DNA from: Candidatus Atribacteria bacterium 1244-E10-H5-B2
GTDB lineage: Bacteria; Atribacterota; JS1; SB-45; 34-128
Direction of reading: 5' to 3'
Length of the DNA stretch: 12,201 bases
Assembly: GCA_003575245.1 (NCBI GenBank)
Contig: NMQN01000902.1
Span: forward strand, 1 to 12,201
Below, one piece after another: positions 5,130 through 11,470 of the stretch. A program made the position numbers and the translations under genes. The notes below the pieces were generated by a model. That model saw nothing but the letters and a program-made list of their open reading frames with translations. It did not search any database and was not told where the DNA came from. Position 1 is the stretch's first letter; each line of letters begins with the position of its first letter.

Positions 5130-6392
5130 ATGACAAAGAGAAATATTATAGTCATCAGTCTGGACGAAGTTCGTCCCGATCATTTGAGTTGTTATGGCTA
5201 CCAAAGGATGAATACTCCAGCCATTGATCAGTTAGCTAAAGAAGGAGTAAGATTTGAAACATGTATTACTTCTGCTGATTTTACTCCCATTGCTATGGGT
5301 TCAGTAATTACTGGTAAATACCCTAATAAACATGGAATGAGAGATCCTTATTGTTATTTAACAGGTCCTTCTATTGCTGGAATATTAAAGGAGAATGGTT
5401 ATAAGACGGCGGGATTTGTTGGTAACGGTTTATTATCAAAAAAACATGGCTTCTCTGAAGGGTTTGATTTTTTTAATGAGACATCTAAAGAAACAAGCTG
5501 GTTAGAAATACAATACCCTGGTGCTAAGAGTGATGAGATGTTCTATGAAGGGAATTACTGGGTAGAGGAATTCTTTAGATGGTTAAAGGATAATTACAAA
5601 GAGGATATCTTCATCTGGGGGCACCTTTATGAGACCCACGAAGGCTCTGAACACTCATTATTAAAAAAAGGGTTAATCAAAGAAGGGGAATTATCTCGAT
5701 TTGGTTATTACGACGCTAAGATAAAAATGGCTGACGGGAAATTAATAGGTAGACTATTAGACACTTTAAATAAGTTATCTTTAGCTGATAATACAACCCT
5801 AGTAGTAATGAGTGACCATGGGACTAATTTAGGTGAACATCCGGCAAAAGATATCCCTTGGCGAAAAAAAGGGACCAGATATCCTCAACATACTACTATG
5901 TATGATCACGACCTAAAAGTAGCTATGATTATAAAAGGGAGAGACCTTCCTCAGGGAATAGCTATTAAAGGTATGGTACGTTCTATTGATTTAGTCCCTA
6001 CTTTATTAGATTTAGTCGGGATTCCTGTTGATAGATATTTGTTCGATGGCCTGAGCCTATTACCACTAATTGAGGAAGATGGGGCAAGGGAAGAAGTTTA
6101 CTCAGAAGATTTATTCGAACCTCGAGGTAAAGGAGCCTTACAATCTATTAGGACTAAAGATTTCAAGTTTATGAGGAATTTAACTTTAGGCACTGAAGAA
6201 TATTATAATTTAAATAGTGATACTCAGGAGCAGGATAACATCGTAAGAGGAATTGATAAGGAAGTGCTAATCCATATAAGAAAGAAATTAAACACTTTTC
6301 TTAGGACAAGGGTTACATCTAGCAAAGAGTTTTCTCAAAAAGAAAAAGAAAGTGTTAATCAGAGGTTAAGGGCACTAGGATATATAGAATAA
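5130..6392 (+). CDS. Sulfatase-fold hydrolase with Thr in the nucleophile position (second copy)
   Basis: A 420-residue alkaline-phosphatase-superfamily enzyme, distantly like the gene two places upstream. Visible parts are ISLDEVRPDHLSCYGY (9-24, metal Asp12), WGHLYETHEG (163-172), MSDHGTNLGEH (227-237) and the typical ending NQRLRALGYIE. The active-site segment reads T52-P-I-A-M then SVITG, so Thr replaces the formylglycine Cys/Ser and the Arg of CxPSR is missing, as in the first copy. Residues 240-262 carry the usual Lys/His-rich metal-side loop (KKGTRYPQHTTMYDHD). There is no signal peptide, so it is cytoplasmic. ATG 5130 follows AAAGGAGG with about 7 bases. It sits 31 bases after the PP-loop gene. 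The pair probably acts on one imported compound or on two successive ester bonds (inference). A phosphodiesterase role is a real alternative. Confidence 0.87.
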   Translation: MTKRNIIVISLDEVRPDHLSCYGYQRMNTPAIDQLAKEGVRFETCITSADFTPIAMGSVITGKYPNKHGMRDPYCYLTGPSIAGILKENGYKTAGFVGNGLLSKKHGFSEGFDFFNETSKETSWLEIQYPGAKSDEMFYEGNYWVEEFFRWLKDNYKEDIFIWGHLYETHEGSEHSLLKKGLIKEGELSRFGYYDAKIKMADGKLIGRLLDTLNKLSLADNTTLVVMSDHGTNLGEHPAKDIPWRKKGTRYPQHTTMYDHDLKVAMIIKGRDLPQGIAIKGMVRSIDLVPTLLDLVGIPVDRYLFDGLSLLPLIEEDGAREEVYSEDLFEPRGKGALQSIRTKDFKFMRNLTLGTEEYYNLNSDTQEQDNIVRGIDKEVLIHIRKKLNTFLRTRVTSSKEFSQKEKESVNQRLRALGYIE

Positions 6393-6483
6393 GACTGTTC
6401 CTAGATCAAATAGAGGAGGTGGTGCTAAATATTTAAAGGTACAGGATATTAGCTAAATCTTAATATTATTAGGAGGAAAGAAA

Positions 6484-7455
6484 ATGAAAAAATTTATAGT
6501 AGTGTTGATAGTGGTTTGTTTTGTTTTATCAATAGGAAGTTTGGTAATTGGGGCTGAGGAGGAGTACCCCACTAAACCGATAAGGGGTATAATTTCTTTA
6601 TCAGCTGGAGGGACGACAGATATTGTTGCTCGGACACTCGCCCCTTATATGGAAGAGTACCTAGGACAGCCTTTAGTCTTAATAAATATGCCTGGAGCAA
6701 ATGGGACACTTGCGGTTGCAGATGTTGCAAAAAGGGAACCCGATGGCTATATCTTTGGATGGTGTAATCTACCTACACTGGTAATCCATAGTCAGTTGAG
6801 AGACCTACCTTATGATGCGAAAGAACTTGAATATGTAGCTTCTCCAATGCCTTATGAATACATGGTCCTCGTTAGGGATGATGCCCCTTGGAAAACTTGG
6901 GAAGATTTTATTAAATATGCCAAAGAGCATCCACGGATGATAGTATATGGCACCCCAGGTCTAGGCTCGACCAATCATTTATCCTTTGTGTATGTAGCTA
7001 TGAAAGAAGATATTGAGTGGAATGCTATACCGTTTAAGGGGAATCCAGAATCGATTGCAGCATTACTTGGAGGACATATCGATGCTTGCAATACTTCTAC
7101 TACAGCAGCAGTTTCAGCACTCCAATCAGGAGAGGTTAGACCATTGATAGTGATGAGTAATAATAGGTTGAACCTATGTCCAGATACACCAACAATTTTA
7201 GAGAAAGGGTACGATTTTTACCAATATTCTTGTATGGGGGCAATATTTCCACCTGGTACACCAAAACATATAAGGACTAAACTTGAAGAAGCAATTGGAT
7301 ATGCCTGTAGTAAACAAGAAGTTAAAGAAAAGGCCGAAAAAAGCCTATTTGTAACCATCGCCTTTAAAAATGGAGCTGAATATCGAGAATTAGCAGAGCA
7401 GTATTATAAGGTTTGGGGTGATGTCTTAGAACAAGTAGGGATGTTGAAGAAGTAG
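6484..7455 (+). CDS. tctC: Tripartite tricarboxylate transporter substrate-binding protein (TctC/Bug family)
   Basis: A 323-residue periplasmic or extracytoplasmic solute-binding protein. Residues 1-24 are a Sec signal peptide (MKK, a long hydrophobic run, then GAEEE) with no lipobox. The mature protein opens with YPTKPIRGIISLSAGGTTDIVAR (27-49), the family signature. It continues with LGQPLVLINMPGANGTLA, YGTPGLGSTNHL in the ligand-loop region, and GGHIDACNTSTTA. These transporters take up carboxylates by ion-driven symport, capturing the ligand by its carboxylate groups. The actual ligand cannot be read from sequence. AGGAGG lies 8-9 bases before ATG 6484. A 91-base gap separates it from the second sulfatase-fold gene. 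That gap contains an idle GAGGAGGTGGTG followed by only a five-codon frame. A terminator-like hairpin after the stop fits higher expression than the membrane subunits. Confidence 0.93.
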   Translation: MKKFIVVLIVVCFVLSIGSLVIGAEEEYPTKPIRGIISLSAGGTTDIVARTLAPYMEEYLGQPLVLINMPGANGTLAVADVAKREPDGYIFGWCNLPTLVIHSQLRDLPYDAKELEYVASPMPYEYMVLVRDDAPWKTWEDFIKYAKEHPRMIVYGTPGLGSTNHLSFVYVAMKEDIEWNAIPFKGNPESIAALLGGHIDACNTSTTAAVSALQSGEVRPLIVMSNNRLNLCPDTPTILEKGYDFYQYSCMGAIFPPGTPKHIRTKLEEAIGYACSKQEVKEKAEKSLFVTIAFKNGAEYRELAEQYYKVWGDVLEQVGMLKK

Positions 7456-7474
7456 AGACGGCAATATCTTAAAT

Positions 7475-7527
7475 TTGTTGGAGAAGTGGTACTTCTGTTA
7501 TAGTATTGCTCCTCCAACAATAGTTTT
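7475..7527 (+). terminator. Hairpin between tctC and tctB, probable partial terminator
   Basis: TTGTTGGAG (7475-7483) pairs perfectly with CTCCAACAA (7512-7520) and is followed by TAGTTTTTAT. Within the loop a competing hairpin, AGAAGT with ACTTCT (7482-7487 and 7491-7496), overlaps the first arm. A leaky terminator here would let much more binding protein than TctB/TctA be made, as is usual for binding-protein transporters. Confidence 0.65.
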
Positions 7528-7568
7528 TATTTGGGGGTTTTAGGAATTTGTCTTATTTTTGATAGAGC

Positions 7569-7582
7569 GGAGGCCGGAGGCC
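7569..7582 (+). repeat. Tandem GGAGGCC, two copies, in the tctC-tctB gap
   Basis: A GC-rich island, GGAGGCC repeated twice head to tail, stands out in very AT-rich DNA 37 bases before tctB. Each copy contains GGAGG but no start codon follows at useful distance, while tctB itself has only a weak GGGG (7607-7610) 8 bases upstream. The copies could base-pair through GGCC or act as ribosome-standby or decoy sites; this is speculative. Confidence 0.4.
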
Positions 7583-7618
7583 CATTAAATAAAAATATAA
7601 GTAAATGGGGTAATATAA

Positions 7619-8113
7619 ATGAAAATTAGAAGGGAAACAAAAATCGCCTCTGGTTTAATAGTTTTTTGTTTATTCAATTATTTTTACTTGATACCTTCTC
7701 AGGTTATCAATCAGGGATCAATCCCAACGTATCCACTTATCGTGAATACTTTAATTTTATTTTTTTCAGTAGGATATTTTTTCCAAAGTATATTCCAAAA
7801 AATTATTAAAGATGGAGATGGTCAAAAAAATAAGGGTTTTAAAACAGTAATGAAACCCGTATGGAGGGCTGTTGTTTTAATAATTTTTATAGGTATTTGG
7901 GTATCAGCACTTGATTACCTTGGTTTTCTATTATCAACAGTAGTACTTTTAATAGGAAGTATTATTTTATTTGGCTCACGCAATTATACTAAAACAATTA
8001 TAATATCAATTATATTCCCCATATTTGTGTATTTCCTTTTTAGGGGTGTGTTAAAAACGACTTTACCGGAAGGTCTTTTAGAGGGTATATTAGAAAGGAT
8101 AATCTTTGGTTAA
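7619..8113 (+). CDS. tctB: Tripartite tricarboxylate transporter small membrane subunit (TctB)
   Basis: A 164-residue integral membrane protein with four hydrophobic segments: about 9-28, 38-58, 82-118 (a long or double segment with a GF break) and 126-144. It has a basic loop at 61-80. The size and place between tctC and tctA are those of TctB, the poorly conserved small subunit that pairs with TctA in the membrane. ATG 7619 has only a weak GGGG 8 bases upstream. It follows the 163-base gap that carries a hairpin terminator, so its expression is probably lower than that of tctC. tctA starts 18 bases after the stop. The call rests mostly on context, since the family is variable. Confidence 0.87.
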   Translation: MKIRRETKIASGLIVFCLFNYFYLIPSQVINQGSIPTYPLIVNTLILFFSVGYFFQSIFQKIIKDGDGQKNKGFKTVMKPVWRAVVLIIFIGIWVSALDYLGFLLSTVVLLIGSIILFGSRNYTKTIIISIIFPIFVYFLFRGVLKTTLPEGLLEGILERIIFG

Positions 8114-8131
8114 TATTTAGGAGATTCTATA

Positions 8132-9661
8132 ATGGCTGATTTTATAACTAATTTAATTGGTGGGATCAATTATGCTTTCAATTTTACAAATATTTTAGGG
8201 ATTTTAGGTGGGTATCTTATAGGGGTAATTGTTGGTGCTACACCAGGACTTACTTCAGTGATGGCCATTGTTTTATTACTCCCTTTTACTTATACTTTAA
8301 GTCCTCTATTTGCAATAGCGAGCTTAATGGGTTGTTATAAAGGAGGAGTTTATGGTGGTTCTATCACTGCAATATTATTTAATATCCCTGGGACCCCCAT
8401 GGCAGCGGCAACGGCTTTAGATGGCCACCCCATGAAATTACAAGGGAAAGGGTTGAGGGCTTTAGAAATGGCCCTTTTTGCATCAGTTATAGGAGGGACT
8501 TTTAGTAATTTTTTATTACTATTTACAGCACCACCTTTAGCCCGTATAGCTTTGAAATTTGGTCCTGCCGAAGTTGCAGCTTTAATATTTTTTTCACTAA
8601 CAGTGGTTGCTAGTCTTATGGGGAATACCCCTTTAGAAATATGGAAAGGTTTAGTTTCATTAGGAGGAGGACTATCTCTTGCTATGATTGGATTGGATAT
8701 GATGACTACTACGAGGAGATATGGGTTTGGAATAGTTGAATTAGATGGTGGGATAAATTTCGTTACAGCCATAGTTGGCTTATTAGCTTTATCTGAAGTA
8801 TTAATCCAGACTGAGAAAATAGCAAATTTAAAATCGTATAATTTTAAAGATGAGATACAGTCATCTGAGAAACTTACATGGAGGACCAGGATAAGCGATA
8901 TTAAAATATGTGCCATAGATATTTTGAGGTCATCACTTGTGGGATCATTTATAGGAGCCCTCCCAGGCCTTGGCGCTACAACTGCTTCTTTTATGAGTTA
9001 TGGTGAAGCAAAGAGGGCTTCTAAGCACCCAGAGACTTTTGGTAAGGGGGAGATAAGGGGAGTGGCTGCCCCTGAAGCAGGCAATAATGCCGTGTGTGCA
9101 GCTAGTTTAATCCCTTTAGTCACATTGGGTATCCCGGGGAGTATAGTAGCTGCCGCTTTATTTGGTGCTTTTATGATACAAGGGATGATGCCTGGACCCA
9201 TGCTTATGCGGACACACCCTGAAGTACTCTATGGCTTATTCTTTTTAATGATACTTACTGATATATTAGGAGGGGCTTTTGTGGCATACCCATTTATACG
9301 TGTATCTACACGTTTACTTAGGAGGGTAGATTATACTATACTTTTCCCAATTGTTATAGTACTTTGTGGTATAGGGACATACGGGATAAACTTTAGTATA
9401 TTTGATATTAAAGTTACATTATTTTTAGGGGTACTGGGATATATAATGAGGAAGACTGGGTTTACCGTCCCTGTATTTTTATTAGCTTTTATTTTAGGAC
9501 CTTTCCTCGAGCGTAATCTGAGGACTGCACTTCTTATCTCCCAAGGTAGTCTACTTATATTCTTAAAAAGTCCAATTGCAATGGTCCTATTAAGTTTAGG
9601 TGTAGTTTCGCTCATTTTTTCTTTTAGGAAAAAATTGAAAAGAAAAAAAGGGACTATATAA
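8132..9661 (+). CDS. tctA: Tripartite tricarboxylate transporter large membrane subunit (TctA)
   Basis: A 509-residue polytopic membrane protein with about 11-12 transmembrane segments, the normal TctA length. Two family signatures are clear and repeated in each half: VIVGATPGLTSVMAIVLLLP (32-51) and GALPGLGATTASFMSYGEAK (275-294). These are followed by FGKGEIRGVAAPEAGNNA and LGIPGSIVAA, then GMMPGPML (351-358). The Gly-Ala-x-Pro-Gly loops form the substrate/ion pathway in this family. It works with TctB and the binding protein TctC. TTAGGAGA precedes ATG 8132. The stop is 32 bases before the ATP sulfurylase start, placing the transporter and Sat in one transcription unit. I see no anomaly. 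Confidence 0.95.
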   Translation: MADFITNLIGGINYAFNFTNILGILGGYLIGVIVGATPGLTSVMAIVLLLPFTYTLSPLFAIASLMGCYKGGVYGGSITAILFNIPGTPMAAATALDGHPMKLQGKGLRALEMALFASVIGGTFSNFLLLFTAPPLARIALKFGPAEVAALIFFSLTVVASLMGNTPLEIWKGLVSLGGGLSLAMIGLDMMTTTRRYGFGIVELDGGINFVTAIVGLLALSEVLIQTEKIANLKSYNFKDEIQSSEKLTWRTRISDIKICAIDILRSSLVGSFIGALPGLGATTASFMSYGEAKRASKHPETFGKGEIRGVAAPEAGNNAVCAASLIPLVTLGIPGSIVAAALFGAFMIQGMMPGPMLMRTHPEVLYGLFFLMILTDILGGAFVAYPFIRVSTRLLRRVDYTILFPIVIVLCGIGTYGINFSIFDIKVTLFLGVLGYIMRKTGFTVPVFLLAFILGPFLERNLRTALLISQGSLLIFLKSPIAMVLLSLGVVSLIFSFRKKLKRKKGTI

Positions 9662-9693
9662 ATTTTGAATCTTTATTAAGGGAGGGACTAAAA

Positions 9694-10944
9694 ATGAGAA
9701 ATATAGGACATGGTGGTAAAGAAATCGTAGAGAGGGTATTACCGCCCATAGAAGCAAAGGAACGAATTAGAGGATTAAAACAAATAGAAGTTACTGATCG
9801 GGTAGCTAGAGAATGCATTGATCTAGCTTATGGCTTCTTTACACCCTTACAGGGTTTTATGGGAAAAGCAGATGTAGGATCGGTCTGCGAGAAAATGACC
9901 TTAACAGATGGCACGCTTTGGCCTATCCCTATTGTATTTGATATTGCCGAAGAGGACATTAAACAAAAGGAGATAAAAGAAAAAGATACTATCCTTCTTG
10001 CTTACAATGGTCATATTCTAGCGATATTAGAAATAGAAGAGATATTTAAATACGATAAGTTGAAAATTGAACAGGTTGTCTTAGGCACAACTGATTTAGA
10101 ACATCCGGGAGTAAAAATGTATAATGAGTTAAAAGATACTTTTATCGGTGGAAAAATTACTATGATAAATATTCCTAAATTTAATCCTCCCTTTGATAAA
10201 TTTTGGTATCCCCCACTCCAATTGAGAGAAAAATTTGCCAATAAGGGCTGGGAAAGAATAGTTGCCCATCAAACCAGAAATGTGCCTCATACTGGTCATG
10301 AATGGCTAATGAAAGGTGCCTGGTTTTCTACTAATGGAGATCTTCCGGTAGAAAAGTTAACAACTGGGATATTGGTTAGTTGTATAATTGGGCCAAAACG
10401 CATTGGCGATTATATAGATGAAGCTATCATTTTAGGTCATCAAAAATTATATGATGCTAAATATTTTAGAGATAGTATTCATATAGTATCTTTTGTACTG
10501 TGGGATATGCGTTATGCTGGACCAAAGGAAGCCATTCTCCATGCTATTATTAGAACTAATTTAGGATGCACTCACCATATGTTTGGCAGAGACCATGCCG
10601 GAGTAGGTTCTTATTATGACCCTTATGATGCCCATCGTATATTTGATCAGATTCCTAAAGGTAGCTTAAATATTAAACCAGTTCGTATATTAGAGTGGTG
10701 GTACTGCCCGATATGTGGAGAAGTAACCTATTCCGGTTTATGTGGACACACCAAAGAAAGACAACCCTTTAGCGGCACTATGATCAGAAGCATGATACAA
10801 GATAAAGTAAAACCCACCAAACTTATTATGAGACCGGAAGTCTTTGATTCGGTAATGGAAAATGCAGATAAATATGGTTTTGGTTCTCCATTCTGTACCG
10901 AAGAATACTTAGCCAAAAGGCAACCAGTCTTTGAACTATCCTAA
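9694..10944 (+). CDS. sat: Sulfate adenylyltransferase (ATP sulfurylase), single-subunit type
   Basis: A 416-residue cytoplasmic enzyme that makes adenosine 5'-phosphosulfate from ATP and sulfate, or runs the reverse reaction. Family landmarks in order: GHGGKEIVERV near the N-terminus, AYGFFTPLQGFM (45-56), DGTLWPIPIVFDI, QTRNVPHTGHE (193-203), MRYAGPKEA (272-280) and GCTHHMFGRDHAGVG (291-305). A zinc-type cluster C338, C341, C350 with H352 follows, then SGTMIR (360-365) and RPEV (380-383). The catalytic loop departs from the usual TRNPxHRAHE: the Pro is displaced by one and HRAH is HTGH, but both His and the TRN remain. There is no fused APS kinase. AGGGAGG precedes ATG 9694. Its place next to transport genes and away from aprAB or cysNC leaves assimilatory, dissimilatory or ATP-yielding use open. 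Confidence 0.93.
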   Translation: MRNIGHGGKEIVERVLPPIEAKERIRGLKQIEVTDRVARECIDLAYGFFTPLQGFMGKADVGSVCEKMTLTDGTLWPIPIVFDIAEEDIKQKEIKEKDTILLAYNGHILAILEIEEIFKYDKLKIEQVVLGTTDLEHPGVKMYNELKDTFIGGKITMINIPKFNPPFDKFWYPPLQLREKFANKGWERIVAHQTRNVPHTGHEWLMKGAWFSTNGDLPVEKLTTGILVSCIIGPKRIGDYIDEAIILGHQKLYDAKYFRDSIHIVSFVLWDMRYAGPKEAILHAIIRTNLGCTHHMFGRDHAGVGSYYDPYDAHRIFDQIPKGSLNIKPVRILEWWYCPICGEVTYSGLCGHTKERQPFSGTMIRSMIQDKVKPTKLIMRPEVFDSVMENADKYGFGSPFCTEEYLAKRQPVFELS

Positions 10945-10997
10945 TTATTAAAAAAATGATAATTAAATATATTTAACTAAATTTAAAGGAGGGTAAA

Positions 10998-11300
10998 ATG
11001 GGAGATAAAAGTTCTATTAATATTTGGATTAATGAAGAGAGAGATGAGATGCTTCGACAGGCAGGCTTATCCCATTTAGCAAAAGAAGCATTAGCCGGGA
11101 TGAAAGTATTACAATTATATTGCACCGAAGAACAGAAAGATAAAATATTGAAGCGTTATCCTACAGCAAAATACGATAGCGCTACTACTAAAAGTATTGA
11201 ATTGCTTCCTCCTAAAGCAAAGGATAAAATGTTTGATTTAGTAATTGAAAAGAAGACTATAGAAGTTATAGATGAATTTTTAAATAGTATAGTGAATTAA
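10998..11300 (+). CDS. Small protein of unknown function downstream of sat
   Basis: A 100-residue soluble protein that I do not recognise. It has no signal peptide or membrane segment. It looks alpha/beta: a helix (NEERDEMLRQAG and HLAKEALAG), a strand (KVLQLYCTEE), a central stretch (YPTAKYDSATTKSIELLPPK) and C-terminal helices (EKKTIEVIDEFLNSI). The single Cys is residue 43. AAAGGAGGG at 10985-10993 lies 4 bases before ATG 10998, a strong signal, so it is very likely translated. It follows sat by 53 bases, with an AT-rich palindrome TTAAATATATTTAA (10963-10976) in the gap. Being tucked between sat and an anion transporter suggests an accessory role in the same process, for instance a small regulator or partner of Sat; this is inference only. 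Confidence 0.8.
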   Translation: MGDKSSINIWINEERDEMLRQAGLSHLAKEALAGMKVLQLYCTEEQKDKILKRYPTAKYDSATTKSIELLPPKAKDKMFDLVIEKKTIEVIDEFLNSIVN

Positions 11301-11452
11301 AATAAAAATATTGGGCAATAACAATTTGAATTAATTCAGTTAATTTAAAAATAAATTACAAAATTAAAGAAAATTAGCATAGCAATAAACTTTATTGATT
11401 CAAATAATAGATATCTATTTTAATGGAAATTTAAAAAATTATAAAAACAACA

Positions 11453-11468
11453 ATTATTCGAGAATAAT
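11453..11468. promoter_or_regulatory. Inverted repeat just before the DASS transporter gene
   Basis: ATTATTC and GAATAAT flank a 2-base centre GA, ending 2 bases before the ATG at 11471. It occupies the place of the ribosome binding site, which is not otherwise visible, and could be an operator or RNA hairpin. The rest of the 170-base gap (11301-11452) is extremely AT-rich, with one 14-base palindrome AATAGATATCTATT at 11406-11419 and no recognisable terminator or promoter. In DNA this AT-rich, such dyads can arise by chance. Confidence 0.3.
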
Positions 11469-11470
11469 AA

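Noticed and set aside
6413..6436. GAGGAGGTGGTG signal followed by a GTG start
   Set aside because: The frame stops after five codons. It may be a relic start site or leader, but nothing supports a gene.
8350..8916. 188-codon frame on the - strand
   Set aside because: It lies entirely antisense to the well-supported tctA gene and shows no recognisable domain.
3035..10944. Standard assimilatory sulfate reduction operon (sulfatases plus PAPS reductase plus Sat)
   Set aside because: The PP-loop protein lacks the catalytic and iron-sulfur cysteines, the sulfatase-fold proteins lack the formylglycine Cys/Ser, and no APS kinase, CysN or sulfite reductase is present.
10963..10976. Perfect palindrome TTAAATATATTTAA before the 100-residue gene
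   Set aside because: All A/T in a very AT-rich gap, so it is likely to occur by chance, and no T tract follows to make a terminator.
11406..11419. Perfect palindrome AATAGATATCTATT
   Set aside because: Isolated, mostly A/T and without promoter elements around it, so there is not enough to call an operator.
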